A stretch of DNA of 64,000 nucleotides, from NCBI GenBank assembly GCA_035772405.1, contig JAYKKM010000428.1, positions 6,846,001 through 6,910,000 on the forward strand, read 5' to 3'. Position numbers and translations under genes: made by a program. Positions 1 to 12,754 of the stretch are shown piece by piece (position 1 is the first letter of the stretch; each line of letters begins with the position of its first letter). The notes below the pieces were generated by a model. It worked only from the letters and a program-made list of their open reading frames with translations, ran no database searches and was not told the origin of the DNA. Origin of the DNA: Chrysogorgia sp. JL179-B06 (lineage: Eukaryota; Cnidaria; Anthozoa; Scleralcyonacea; Chrysogorgiidae).

Positions 1-116
1 GAAATGATAAGTGATAACGTGTCTATCATTTATATCCGCAAATTAGCAAATACAACTATAAAATATACGTAGAATGTAAACCATTGAATGTTTACTTGAA
101 ATACACGTGTATTTAC

Positions 117-450
117 CGTAATCTGTTGCCTTGCTTCGCGCCTTCGCCAACAGCGATTTGATGCCGTTCAAAAGCATTTCTTCCAGCAATTGCATCTCCG
201 CTGGTTGCCTGTTCTTCTTGGGTCCTGTTTTTACTCGCTGCTTTTTTAGATCCGCATGAACATCTCGACTGGGATTCGACTGAGCCGGCGACAACTGTTT
301 CTTCTTGCGGTGCCGCGCCGACAACTGTTTCTTCTTGCGGTGCCGGTGGTTGTTTGCAAACTGGTGATCCGTAAACGTTTAGATTATCTTCTGGGCCATA
401 GCGCAACACAGTTAAATCTGGGTCCGAATCAGACAGTGAAAATTTTAAAG
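117..450 (-). CDS. Possible internal exon, unknown protein
   Basis: An open frame on the minus strand lies between a splice-acceptor-like TATTTAG (just above 450) and a donor-like ACG|GTAAAT (just below 117). It encodes an acidic then Gln/Glu/Ser-rich segment that starts near SLSDSDPDLTVLRYGPEDN and contains two copies of PQEETVV. The two copies come from a 30-bp tandem DNA repeat around 285-350. No domain is recognised and no neighbouring exon was found. Chance is a real alternative; the case rests only on paired splice-like signals and non-random composition. Confidence 0.27.
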
Positions 451-1150
451 CTAAATACTATAATTATGTTTGACGTTTGGTGAAATGAAACCTAAACATA
501 AACACAAGCGCGCAATGCATAACGGTTGATACTCATTCTTTAAGTAGCGATATTAAGATAAGTTCTAGGTAAAACTCTTTCGTTTGGTAATGTCATATGA
601 TGACGCCATCATGACGTCACTGAAAAAGGAAAATTCCTATAATCTTTGAAGGTTTTTAAGTAAAATGAATTTTTCATATACGATTAAAATCTGGACTGTT
701 ATCTTCAAAAAAGTACGTGTGGATTTTAAGAATTTTTAAAAAGTAGCCAGGATATCGAATTTTTAAGGTTAGTAAACACAATAAAATATTGATAACTTCA
801 TTTTATTTAATTTATCAACAAATCCATACGTACTTTTTTGTAGAAAGTAATTTAGGTTTACACGGCACTCTTACTATAATGTCAAAAGGTCGAAAATTAT
901 AGAGATTTTATGTTTGTCGATGACGTTATGTGACGTCATATTTCCAGCAGATACAACATCAACATTGCAGCTCTCTCAGAGATCCGCTTTTGTGCAATGA
1001 AGGCCAGCTAGTGTAAAGGGGAGGAGGTCACACTTTCTTTTGGAAAGGTAAGCCTGCGGAAGAGAAAGGAGAATCCGGTCTAGGTTTTGCCATACGCTCG
1101 TCTCTTGTAGATCATCTTGAGACCTCCCCCATGATTTCTCTAACAGAATA
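451..1150. other. Non-coding host DNA, nothing recognised
   Basis: AT-rich intergenic or intronic sequence with no coding signal, RNA gene or clear repeat. A few TGACGTCA-like octamers (around 600-615 and 920-940) are present but are not evidence of regulation on their own. Confidence 0.5.
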
Positions 1151-1159
1151 ACACTCCTT

Positions 1160-3480
1160 CGTCTTGCTCTCTCTCAACTACGTTTTTCAACTGACAACAA
1201 CTTTTGCAACTATCATCAGTGTATACGCCCCTACCATGTCTCACGAACACAATATAATAGATCAATTTTATTCTGATCTTAGCTCAATTGTAGCCAAGAT
1301 TCCTACGGAAGATAAGATCATTATTCTTGGTGATTTTAATGCTCGGGTAGGAAAAGACAACAGCACTTGGCCAGCTATTGGTCCACACGGTGAACTGCAA
1401 CAGCAATGGTATTAAGCTCCTCTTTTGTACTGAGCACAATTTCATTCTCACCAGCACCTTTTTCCAACAGAAGGACAAATATAAAAGTACATGGATGCAC
1501 CCTAGATCAAAACAGTGGCACCTTATTGACATGCTTGTGTGTAAACGAGACCAAAAAGATGTCCACAGTGTCAGGACCATATGCGGGTAGCTGACTGCTG
1601 GACAGACCATCGGTTGGTAAGAGTCAAACGTAGCCTCACTGTTCGACCCAAAGTTCGTAAAATTTCATCATCTCTTCGCCCTAAACGTCTGAATGTTTCC
1701 AAACTAAAATCTGCTGATGTGAGGAAACAGCTTGGGGATGCAGTGAGCGGAATTTCTTTGACAGAACCTTCAAACGTGTGGAATGATTTTCGGATTAAAG
1801 TTTTTGAAGCAGCATCCAATATAGTAGGTTTTAGAACTAAAAAGAACCAGGACTGGTTTGATGAAAATGACGAAGAAATTTCTGATCTACTTTATTCTAA
1901 ACGTATTGCTCATGAAAAAATCTTGGCATCCGATTCAATTAATATCAACAATGAAAAACTTACCTCTGATTACCGTGACGCTAAAGCACATGCCCAAAGA
2001 GAAATCAGACATATGAAAAATGCATGGTGGGAGCGAATGGCTTCTGAGGCTCAAGCATGCAGCTGCTGATAGGAAAGATACAAAGAGCTTCGAACTCCTA
2101 TATTCACGAAGTGTTTGGACCAAACTACTGTTGCGCCTATGCGTTCCAAGGATGGTTCTGAATTGTATAAAGATGTAACATCTATTCAGAAGTGGAACAT
2201 TATTCTGAGCTGCTTAATCGACCGTCCTCTGTTGACATGAATGTAATTGATCAAGTTGAACAACTTCCTATCATAAACGAAATGCACTTTGATCCCACCA
2301 AAGACGAAATTGCTAACGCAGTAAAAAACTAAACACAGGAAAGTCTCCCGGTATAGGGCCTGACTGCTGAGGTACTAAAGGCGGGTGGTGATAAGATGAT
2401 AGACTTGCTTCGTAATGTTATCCTACATTATTGGTCAACTAAAGCAACCGCGCAAGATTGGATTGATGCTACTCTCATCTCTCTTTTCAAATCTGGTCCA
2501 CGTGATCAGTGTGGAAATTTCCGTGGGATTTCTCTCTTATCCGTAGTTGGGAAAGTCCTAGCACGCATCTTATTAGACCGATTGACATGCAAAGCATGTG
2601 GCACCTCTCTCTCTTCCAGAATCGCAATGTGGCTTCCGTGACAACCGTGGCACAACGGACACGGTGTTTACAGCTAGACAGCTGCAGGAGAAATGTGTCA
2701 AGCAAGGCTTGGATTTATATCATTGCTTTGTTTATCTCAGTAAAGCATTTGATACTGTGAACAGACAAGCCCTTTGGGTTATTTTGGTCAAATGTGCATG
2801 TTCAGACTTTTTTTTTAGATTGATAAGAAGCCTACACGATGGCATGAAAGCCAGAATCAACTTTGGAGGGTATCTTTCTGAACCCTTTTCTGTTGGAAAT
2901 GGAGTGAAACAAGGAGATCTAGATGCTCCTGTATTGTTTGCCATATACTTTGCAGCTATGTTGCAAGTCGCTTTCAAAGATATAGGCTATAGTGGAATAT
3001 ACATTCGATATTGATCAACTGGTAATGTTTTCAACTTGAATCGTTTCCGTGCTAAAACTAAAGTGTTTCACTCGTTGATTAGAGATTGAGATGTACCAAC
3101 CAGCTCCTGTGAAGCTTTATCAGACATCAACAACATACGTAACGGGAAAGGCTTTGAAGATTGTTGAGAAGTTTGTGTATCTTGGAAGTACTTTACACCA
3201 TACAGGCTCACTTGATAGTGAAATATCTTCCAGAATTCAAAAAGCAGCTGATGCATTTGGAAAACTGGAGAAAAAGGTATGGTCGCAGCATGGCATCAAA
3301 TTATGCACCAAGATTATGGTTTATCGTGCTTTTGTTCTAACATCTTTGCTCTTTACATCTGAAACTTAATTGGGTGACATACGCTAGACACCGAAAGGTC
3401 ATGGAACGTTTTCATCAAAAGTGTCTACGCCATATTCTCAATATAAAATCATTTTATTAAAATGGCAGTCCTTCACACCA
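1160..3480 (+). pseudogene. Decayed LINE (AP endonuclease + reverse transcriptase)
   Basis: Remains of a non-LTR retrotransposon are spread over several frames. At 1197-1370 the C-terminal half of an endonuclease/exonuclease/phosphatase domain is readable, with the motif ILGDFNARVGKD. The frames at 1406-2069 continue the endonuclease and linker. Reverse transcriptase follows at 2440-3000, with FRGISLLSVVGKVLARILL, KAFDTVNRQALW and GVKQGDLDAPVLFAIYF. The tail, with KIVEKFVYLGSTLHHTG, is at 3091-3369. At least four frameshifts or stops separate these pieces, so it cannot encode a working polyprotein. The YADD region is lost near 3000. The copy ends in an (ATT)n tract at 3560-3590. The LINE clade cannot be fixed by eye. 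Confidence 0.85.
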
Positions 3481-3989
3481 GACACAGAAGTCCTTGCATC
3501 CTGCTGAGTCGCTTCAGATGGTCTGAGAGCCACTTTTTGTGGATATGCTGTCAATAAATCATTTATTATTATTATTATTATTATTATTACTAGAAGTTAC
3601 TATCGCAAGGGAAGTGCTGCCTCAAAATCCAAGGCAGTCGTAATATTGTGCAAAATTGCAAAACTAAGTGGTGGGCTAGTTATTGAACTCAAGTCAGAGG
3701 TAGTATAGCCTCGTACCCATGCGGTTATGGTTCAGGTAATACCAGAGCATATATATGGAGCTCACAATGAGCTTGCTGGACCATAGGTACGTACTAACTC
3801 TGGGGCACTCTGGGATATGTTAGACATCTATCTGGGGTAAGACATTCATTATGCACAGCCAGGGCCCCCTGCACATGCTGCACGTCTGAGTACCCCACTT
3901 GTTGTGTTTAACCGTTCTCAACATCTATTCACAATATAGTAGTTCATGAACATGTGTAATATTAAACAGATGTACTGTAAGTTGAACAG
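3481..3989. other. LINE tail, (ATT)n tract and unassigned DNA
   Basis: After the LINE tail an (ATT)n microsatellite occupies about 3560-3590. The rest shows no coding signal or recognisable RNA. Confidence 0.5.
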
Positions 3990-4275
3990 TTGCATAAAAA
4001 TGCAGTCGAACATAAATATAAAATAGTTGTATACAGTAACATAGCTCTCTGTACAAGACTTGCATAAAAATGCAGTTCAATATGAACACAAAATGTTGAC
4101 ATTATAACAGCTGATAAACTAAGGTTAATCAAAATTTGTTTCTTGCATAAAAATGCAGTTCAATATGAACACAAAAAGTTGGCATTATAACAGTTGATAA
4201 ACTAAGTTAATCAGAATTGGTTTCTTGACATTATAACAGTAAGTTGATAAATTTGTATAAAAATGCAGTTCAATA
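3990..4275. repeat. Minisatellite, about 85-bp unit
   Basis: The phrase TTGCATAAAAATGCAGTTCA recurs near 3992, 4060, 4143 and 4254. It is followed in at least two copies by ACATTATAACAG and TGATAAACTAAG. Copies are diverged. No function is suggested. Confidence 0.7.
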
Positions 4276-4884
4276 TATCTCACAGCTGTGTATGAGCATA
4301 TCGTGAGAAACGATGAACTCACAAGTCACACCAATATACACCTAAAATAGAAGGTAAATCTTATTCACAAACAAATAATTTGATAATTGTGATATTGATA
4401 ACCATGACGAGTAGCATATTATAAACAATGACAAATGGACAATTGATCTCCTTAAAATTTAATAGCGAGTTAAATTCTTGTTGCCTTAATTAAATTCCTT
4501 GTAATTCCTTGTAATTTTTGCAGAATCAGAAAGAGTCAAAGTTTAAATTCGCAAGCACAACCAGGCTAAAGCACAGCTGCCAGAAGTTCATCACTAAAGC
4601 AGAAACAAAGTATGAGCTAAAGACATTTTATTTTGTTTCCGTTGGCGAGTTCCGAACATTTGATTCGGATAGTTTACGCATCCGGCGATTATACGAACAT
4701 CTACGAGTTACGTCATAAAACGTCATAAATCTGTGGACAAACATCCATGTTCGTAATTTAAAGTCGATCGACTATACATAGTTCCGCGAAGAGGTCTGGG
4801 CACGAGACACAGCAACCCAAGTCAAGATTAGTGTGCTGCCTACGGCAGCAATTATTATTATTATTATTATTATTATTATACCTT
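4276..4884. other. Unassigned DNA with short (ATT)n tract
   Basis: AT-rich sequence without a supportable gene. An (ATT)n run lies at about 4853-4878, immediately before the LINE 3' fragment. Confidence 0.45.
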
Positions 4885-5060
4885 GTCCGTCTAGGCGATG
4901 AACGCATTCCTAAACAACTGTTTTATGGAGAACTTCAACTAGGAAAGAGACCCCAACAGAAGCCAAACAAACGCTTCAAAGACTCACTCAAAGAGACACT
5001 GAATAAAGTTGACATATAGTTGTGATGTCTGGGAAAAGCATGCATTAGAGCGACATAGCT
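4885..5060 (+). pseudogene. LINE 3'-end fragment
   Basis: The frame reads LGDERIPKQLFYGELQLGKR followed by a basic RFKDSLKETLNKVDI-type stretch. This is the familiar end of the C-terminal region of invertebrate non-LTR retrotransposons, beyond the reverse transcriptase. It is in the same orientation as the decayed LINE at 1160-3480 and may be its displaced end or another copy. Stops follow at once, so it is a dead fragment. Confidence 0.6.
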
Positions 5061-5259
5061 AGAGGAGGACAATCGGGTTCAGCATGCAAATCTGAAGCGG
5101 GAAGCCAGAAAAGGTGACCAAAACGTGCAGACAGAGTCTGTTCATGCGACAGAGTCTGTTTATCCAATGCTGGTCTTAAATCTCACCAAAGGGCACACTC
5201 CACACACCCTCCAATTGAGTACACTATAGGTGTTGGCCGCTATGCATATCAAATATGTG

Positions 5260-6360
<1,101 letters not shown>

Positions 6361-6378
6361 TTTCCTTCACCATAAATC

Positions 6379-6543
<165 letters not shown>

Positions 6544-6648
6544 TAAATTTTATATGTATATGGAGAAATCACTGTTGATTCGGATTCCCGGTTGGAGCAG
6601 TGACTTTTTGCATATATTACGTATTTGACTATATTAAAACCCTCTCTA

Positions 6649-6870
<222 letters not shown>

Positions 6871-7052
6871 CATTCGACAACCAGAAGGAAACAACATTAA
6901 TAGTAACCACTCGTTTATAGTAAAAAAGTTTTCACAAAAGTTTTCGCTTATCAGCTCTTCGGGTACGAAGTAATAATGTTAGGTTATTTATGAATATATA
7001 AAGTTAGCTTATTTATGAATATATTATTTACATGTCAAGTGTGATTGTTATG

Positions 7053-7520
7053 TTAAAGGCCACTGTCCCCAAAAAATAAATGACTTTTAAATAAAAGGCC
7101 TTTAAGTATAATGTTTAGAAATGTTAATAGTTTTACGGTATCTGCTCTTGTACTCGAGAAATAACGTTTTCATTCTCGTATTTCATGCTTCTGGGTGCCG
7201 CCATTTTAGAGTTTGCTCGATGGCTCAAGATTGATGTACAGCGGTGGTTTTCTTTTCAATTTTGACGTCATTGAGTGTTTTTCTTTTGTTCCTTGCACTC
7301 AAGTGACGTCAAAATTGAAAAGATACCCCCGCTGGACCTCGAGTCTGAGCCGTCGAGCAACTCGAAAATGGCGGCGCCCAGAAGCATAAAATACGAGAAT
7401 GAAAACGTTATTTCTCGAATACAAGAGCAGATACCGTAAAACTATTAACATTTCTAAACATTATACTTAAAGCCCTTTTATTTAAAAGTAATTTATTTTT
7501 TGGGGACCGTTCCCGTTTAA
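7053..7520. mobile_element. Foldback/MITE with TTAA ends
   Basis: Two arms of about 220 bp form an inverted repeat: 7053-7275 against 7296-7520. Both begin at a TTAA tetranucleotide followed by a GTCCCC.AAAAAATAA-like end. The centre holds a short spacer with TGACGTCA. There is no internal reading frame. TTAA ends are typical of piggyBac-type targets, so a non-autonomous piggyBac-like MITE is an inference. Confidence 0.65.
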
Positions 7521-7549
7521 GTATTGTGGTATTATATGTAATAGTTTTA

Positions 7550-7682
7550 ACACGAGTAAGCGTAATTCTTCCTCTGATTTCTAAATACGGACTAGCCGGT
7601 TGAAAATACGAAGCGAAGCCGAGTTTTTAACCGGTTTGTCTGTATTTAGAAATCAGAGGATGAAGAATTACGAGTGTTAGAA
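7550..7682. repeat. Short foldback element
   Basis: Inverted arms flank a small centre with GAAGCGAAGCCGAG. Each arm contains CGTAATTCTTC, then CTGATTTCTAAATACGG or its near match, then ACCGGTT. A diverged relative lies near 52150-52240, where GACAAACCGGTT and GTATTTAGAAATC recur. Confidence 0.6.
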
Positions 7683-8133
7683 CTTGCTTCTCAAACGAAT
7701 CCATATTATTTTTGTGTACAAAGTTCGATCAATTTGATGTACGAATGTTCGATTCAAAGTTCACCTTTAAAGAAAACCTTCGGTCGATCAGACTTTCTTT
7801 TTACACGATTTATTTTGGAAAATATGTTGTTAATCATTCTGCAATTCCAAATTACCAACTTCGAAGTAAAAGAATGGCGCAAAGCTGAACTTCAAATTGT
7901 TTTGCGTGTTGAAAAGCGAGCTGAAATCGACAATAAGGTTCTCTGTAACAAACAACAGATAAAGTCATTACGTTTGTAACATCGCTCTTAAAATCAACAT
8001 CGTTTGCTCAATTGTAACGTCTTTTTTAAATTTTTGTTAGGTAAGGGTTACAACAATCTTAGCGGTTATTTGTTAATGTAGACATCATACACTGGTTCCC
8101 AGGCTTCTTTTTCTCAAAATTGCCATACGTACT
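7683..8133. other. Unassigned DNA with a weak open frame
   Basis: One ATG frame of about 100 codons runs from 7734 to 7979 but has no recognisable domain, conserved motif or splice support, and starts against a foldback element. I do not call it a gene. Confidence 0.4.
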
Positions 8134-8769
8134 TCTAGTACGTATTCCATATAAGGAAGTGACCGACGAGCAAATAGAAGGCATTGACGAGCAAATACAA
8201 GGCATTAACGAACAAATACATGGCACTCGTACCAGCCCACTGGATGTGTGATTGTTAACACGTTACGATATGTTCGATTATCCGCTCTTTTTAAGAAAAC
8301 TACGTTCGCTAGCAGGATAAGCTATACGCATATTGTAAACAGATAATTTATCTTTGTTTTAATATATATTGTAGCTTTGCGAGTTGATTATTTCTCAAGA
8401 AAACTTTCGTCGAAGACAGCCGTGTTTTTGTTTACAATGGTATCCGTATTAGGAAAATTATATTTTGGGCATGTTCGATTATCCGCGTTTTTAAAGAGAA
8501 CTAAGTTAGCTACCGGGATAAAGCTGTACGTATGTTGTAAATAGATCATTTAACTTTCCTTTGATATATTCTATAGCTTTGGGGGTGGTTCATTTCTCAA
8601 GAAAACGTTTGCCAAAGGGTTAGGACCTTTGTTGTTTTGGGGTCGGTTACAATCCAATTAACAAGGAGGCTGGTACGAGGGTTGAACGTGTCAGCTATTT
8701 GCTCGTTAATTCACTCTATTTGCTCGTCAATGCCTTCTATTTGCGCCTCCTTATAAGGAATACGTACTA
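8134..8769. mobile_element. Foldback element with internal direct duplication
   Basis: Inverted arms at about 8134-8240 and 8668-8769 both begin CTAGTACGTATTCC when read inward. Each carries a small minisatellite of GACGAGCAAATAGAAGGCATT-like units. Between the arms a segment is duplicated head to tail with a period of about 190 bp (8268-8440 and 8458-8625); both copies begin with ATGTTCGATTATCCGC. No reading frame is present. Confidence 0.6.
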
Positions 8770-9068
8770 GATACCACTATCAAAATTGCGCGGGTCGGAT
8801 CCCTATTCTGTGACGTCATCAGAATGAAAGATCGAGAAAAAGAGGACTAGGAACTAGTCTGCCAATGTAGATTGTCTACATTAACTAGGTAGAGACTGGG
8901 TTGCGATAGCTGTCGAGTATGACGTAATGAGGTCCAAGACAAGCAAGATCACGGCGACACAGTGGCACCCGCTGACAGGTCAGCGGTAGTCACAAAAAAG
9001 CGTTAATATTTTCGGTCTATAGACATTTATAGGGAGTTCGTTATATATTCTCACCCATTAACGCTCAC

Positions 9069-9189
9069 CTGTAGACAAAAACAGCATTTTTCATGGGCAG
9101 ATCCTTTACGATAATTGTGATTATGATGAAGCTGAACATCAAGGCAGACACCACAAGTGTCACAGTGAAAAGCACGATGCTGGTTAATC
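9069..9189 (-). CDS. Host gene exon: CTCHY zinc finger, second part
   Basis: Bounded by an acceptor (TTATTTTAG) above 9189 and a donor (CAG|GTGAGC) below 9069. It is entered with one base carried from the exon at 9333-9460 and gives 40 codons with no stop. Visible residues are FHCDTCGVCLDVQLHHNH, then H..KCCFCL. The Cys/His spacing fits the CTCHY-type zinc finger of RCHY1/PIRH2-like ubiquitin ligases. The final C..C could open the RING domain expected next. No following RING exon was found downstream (below 9069), where a foldback element lies, so the gene may be interrupted or have a long intron. Confidence 0.75.
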
Positions 9190-9332
9190 CTAAAATAAGA
9201 ATTATATTATCACAAACAAAATCTTAGCGATAAAAAATTCAAGCGGTACCAAAAACAATATCCAATATCTGAAATAACAAAGTATCCACGGAAACATTCA
9301 AGGCTTCAGGGCAGATTCATATATAATCTTAC

Positions 9333-9460
9333 CTGCATATGCCGCATTTCTCACAGTGGTAAGGGGTGTCATCTGTCCCTGATAGATGTTTGCAGATCAC
9401 ACAAAAATAGTTGGTAAACTTCATGCGGCATTTTCTGCAAAATTGAGATGTGGCTGAGAA
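9333..9460 (-). CDS. Host gene exon: CTCHY zinc finger, first part
   Basis: A 128-bp exon between an acceptor (CTTTTCCAG) above 9460 and a donor (TGCAG|GTAAGA) below 9333. It is read in phase 0 from the upstream death-fold exon and leaves two bases for the next exon. The product shows paired cysteines FCRKCRMKF, YFCVICKHL and YHCEKCGICR, the hallmark spacing of CTCHY zinc fingers in CHY/RING ubiquitin ligases. The longest open frame in this interval is a different one, so this exon is easily missed. Splice phases 0 and 2 match both neighbours, which strongly supports it. Confidence 0.8.
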
Positions 9461-9489
9461 CTGGAAAAGAAATAAAATAAAATTGCATT

Positions 9490-10465
9490 AGAGATTTCTT
9501 TAATTTCCCATACCACCACAGTTGGGATGTTAAAAGTTGTCGTTCATCTGAGAATAATCTTTTTGTAAAAGTCTCCAAGTGACTGCTTGTTTTCCTCGTG
9601 CGGATGACGCAAAAAACTACCCCATGCGCAGTTTATTTCTGTTACACTCTTCATCAATCGTCTTATAGAATCTTATTCCTGACTATAAAGACGTGTACGC
9701 AACAATCCCTCGCCCGCTTACTGTTTGATGCTTTTATAATGTGTTGGCTGGTTTTTGTTGTTTAATAAGACATAAACAATTGAAAAATAAATAAATTGTC
9801 CAAACTGTTTACTTTTTGGGTGCAATACCTGAATTCCAGTTACAACACAATACCAGCTGCAATATTATGCGAACGTCTACCGGTGTTTCGTCCATCAATT
9901 GCTAAGAAATAAATATCTGGTTATCCTAACTCTAATCCTAACTCTAATTCTAACATTAATCCCAACCCTAATTCCAACCTTTATGCTAACCCTAAAATAC
10001 ATTTATATGTTAAAATTGTGACTTTGTCGTGGTGACAAATTTAAATATCGCTTTGTAAAACGTACTATAAATGGTGAATGGTATTAAGTTCAGAACGTTC
10101 TGAAATCTAAACTGCTTATTTATAAACACATTTACCAAAAACTAATAATGGCGTAATGTTGGAGCATAGGGTGAGAAAAAGAAATGAGTTGAACGAAAAG
10201 GCAAACCCTAAAAAATAGACTGAGCATGGGGTAGTTTTTGAGTCATCCACACGAGGAAAACTAGCAGTCACTTGGCCGGAGACGACTTTTACAAAAGATT
10301 ATACTCACACGACTATTGCGTCATTAACATCCCAACTGCATGTGGTGGTGGTATGGGAAATTAAAGAAATCTCTATAATGGGAATATAAATAAGCAGTTT
10401 AGATTTCAGAACGTTTTGAACTTATTACCATTCACCGTGGTTAGTACGTTTTACAAAGCGATGTT
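9490..10465. repeat. Nested foldback elements inside intron
   Basis: Two inverted repeats interlock. Arms 9490-9631 and 10225-10374 share AGAGATTTCTTTAATTTCCC and CCCATGC.CAGT-like ends. A second pair, about 10047-10123 and 10387-10461, shares CGCTTTGTAAAACGTACT and AAACTGCTTATTT. A run of CTAACCCTAA-like degenerate telomeric repeats lies at 9925-9995. The cluster sits in the intron between the death-fold exon and the CTCHY exons. Confidence 0.6.
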
Positions 10466-11517
10466 AAAATTAATATTTTATTTTGACAATTATAGCTATA
10501 TAATAATACATAATTTTAGGTGAAGTAGTTAAACAGTTATAAATTTAAGTGAGTACTTTATTATCCATTTAAATTAAATTAAATGGAAGTTATTTTACAA
10601 ATTTTATAAAACGTTTCTTTTTAGTTAGACACCTAATTGCAAGGTAATTGCAGCTAAACTATTTCAACATTTTGCAAAATATTTTTGATTTTATACAATT
10701 AAGCTAAGCCTACATATATCATCAGAAATTTAAATGTTAAAAAGCTTTCCTTTAATGCTGAACCTTGTGTCATATATTAAAGTAACCCTTTTGACAAGAG
10801 CTTTGTAACAATGTATGGTATACATATAATTTTAGGAGCGGTAGTTAAAACATTATCACCTGAATAAAGAGGTGAAAGCTTCATTTTCCACTTTCGAGAA
10901 AAATATTGAAGTTGTTTTTCAAATTTAAGGCTACAATTTAGATAGAATATTTCATTTTACAAGGACTTTAATTTGATATATTGCACAAGGTTCCAACTAA
11001 AACATTCAAAATTTCGCCAACAATTTCTGACCAATGCAATAAAGCGATCATCAGAAATTTAGAAGTGAAAACGTCACCTTTAATGTTCGAAAATTGTGTT
11101 ATATTTTAAAATAAACCTGTTGACAAGAGCTTTCTAACAATGTATAGCACATAATTTTAAGGTAAGTAGCTAAAATGTTATGACCTGAATAAAAAAGTGA
11201 AAACTTCATTTTCTATTTTTGGAAACAAAAATTGTTCTTAAAATTGTAAACATGTTTCGTACATCTTCGTAGGACGACTATTTAAAACGTTATTAGTGAA
11301 ACAAATTTTGGGATATGAATTTACGAACATGGGCAAAATATAGAATCTTCCGACCACTACGACATTTATGAACTTTTTGGACATAAATCTTCATTCACCG
11401 TATAATCCGACAAAACATACGTATACTTTACATGTTTAAATAGTTTTGATTTGTGCCTCTTTACACCCTATTTCCCTTGGTTGGTACGGCAACAAAAAAC
11501 CGTGCACCGTACATATA

Positions 11518-11556
<39 letters not shown>

Positions 11557-11638
11557 CGAGATTATCACCCCCGCCCAAGGGGCGAGGCGATAAAAATAAA
11601 TTGGTTAGTGCTGGTGCAATAAAAATATCTCTACTTAC
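10466..11638. other. Intron of the DED-CTCHY gene
   Basis: Non-coding. It contains diverged direct repeats of a TTGACAAGAGCTTT.TAACAATGTAT-type phrase (10792-10815 and 11121-11145) and a (CT)n(AT)n microsatellite at 11521-11556. No gene is seen. Confidence 0.6.
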
Positions 11639-12349
11639 CTGCTGCTCCGTCCCACATCTCACACGCTTCACAAATTTCGTATTCGTCATCATTACTTTTT
11701 CATCGTCATCATTATTTTTTAACGAGTCTGGCCGCGCCATGGCAACTTGTACATCCGGACTGGAGTTTTGTCTTGGGTTTTCCATCTTATTACCAGCCAT
11801 TAAGGACGTCTCTCCTTGTTGAGAGTCTTCCGTCGTGTTACCCTGAGGGCGTACGGAAAGATTTTTTTCTGGAGGCTGAAGTTCGTTGGTGAGGGATGTC
11901 GGAGATTGTGTACATGGGACACTGAATGTTCTTTGAGAACTGGCAGCTGAACTCATGTTGTGTAAGGGACGATAATTCCCACACAGAAAATGATCGATGA
12001 GATAAACCAAGTCGAATCTACCAATTCTCTCAAAGAATTCTCTGAGTTCTTTTAAAGCCGAGGGATCGATCATTTTCTTCTGATCCAGATCGCGAAGAAC
12101 TTTATTGATTTCTACAGAATATTCTCGCCCAAACGCGGTGCTCGCCCAAGTTTTTAACTGATCGGGTATGGTATACAACAGTAGTTTATTGTAATTGGGC
12201 AGATTTTGTTCAATATCACTCATCAGTATATTGTTTAAACTTTCTCCCCCCGTGCTACTTAACACCTCCAGTCGTTCTTGATTGGAGACGTCGGCAGAAT
12301 AATTTTCAGAATCTCCATGAATGTCGTGGGATTGGCTGTTAGGCTTCAT
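11639..12349 (-). CDS. Host gene exon: death-effector-like domain
   Basis: A 237-codon exon from an ATG at 12349 to a consensus donor CAG|GTAAGT just below 11639, ending in phase 0. Residues about 48-122 form a helical segment with LLLYTIPDQLKTWAS and ELREFFERIGRFDLVYLIDH, which resembles a death-effector/death-fold domain. A Ser/Gln-rich linker follows. An in-frame TGA lies 21 nt before the ATG, which supports this start. The next coding material downstream in phase is the zinc-finger exon at 9460, so the protein would link a death-fold adaptor to a CTCHY zinc module. That suggests an apoptosis or innate-immunity ubiquitin ligase; the role is inference. Confidence 0.7.
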
Positions 12350-12530
12350 TATTGGGCATGTTCCTGCTCATGTCTGTGAGGGGAACATGATTGGCTGCAA
12401 TGAGGTTGAAGGTTGAAGAGTCTGAGTGGGAATTGTAGCATTATTTCTTGATTTGAATGATTTGTGAAGCGTGGTATCATTTTTCTTTTCATCTGTTAAT
12501 CTTCTCGCCTGTATACTGACCCTCTTTAAT

Positions 12531-12754
12531 TCAAGGAAGGTTTCGCGAAGTTCTTTTTTTTCTTTTCTCCAACTGGTTGCTTAGGCTGGCTACCTGCATA
12601 GTTAATTCGTTGATCTTTAAATCTTGTTCTGTAGTGGCCTTTCTGTGATCAGCTTCATTTCGATCTTTCTCCTCCTTCAAATGTTGTATTTCTTTCTTTA
12701 GCTGGTCATTCTGAACTTTCAAGTGCTCATAACAGGGATCAGTCTTCCTTTCGC
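12531..12754 (-). CDS. Coiled-coil exon upstream of the DED exon
   Basis: After an acceptor-like TTTTCTATAAG above 12754 the frame runs through a strongly heptad-like stretch (VQNDQLKKEIQHLKEEKD, then DLKINELTMQVASLSNQLEK). It then stops in an A-rich run at about 12545-12557. The coiled-coil character continues in another frame past the A8 run (LRETFLELKR), so a one- or two-base slip there, or an unrecognised splice, is likely. It may belong to the same gene as the DED exon or to a separate short gene. Confidence 0.45.

Noticed and set aside
7734..7979. Gene at 7.7-8.0 kb
   Set aside because: Single short frame, no domain, no splice signals, starts beside a foldback element.
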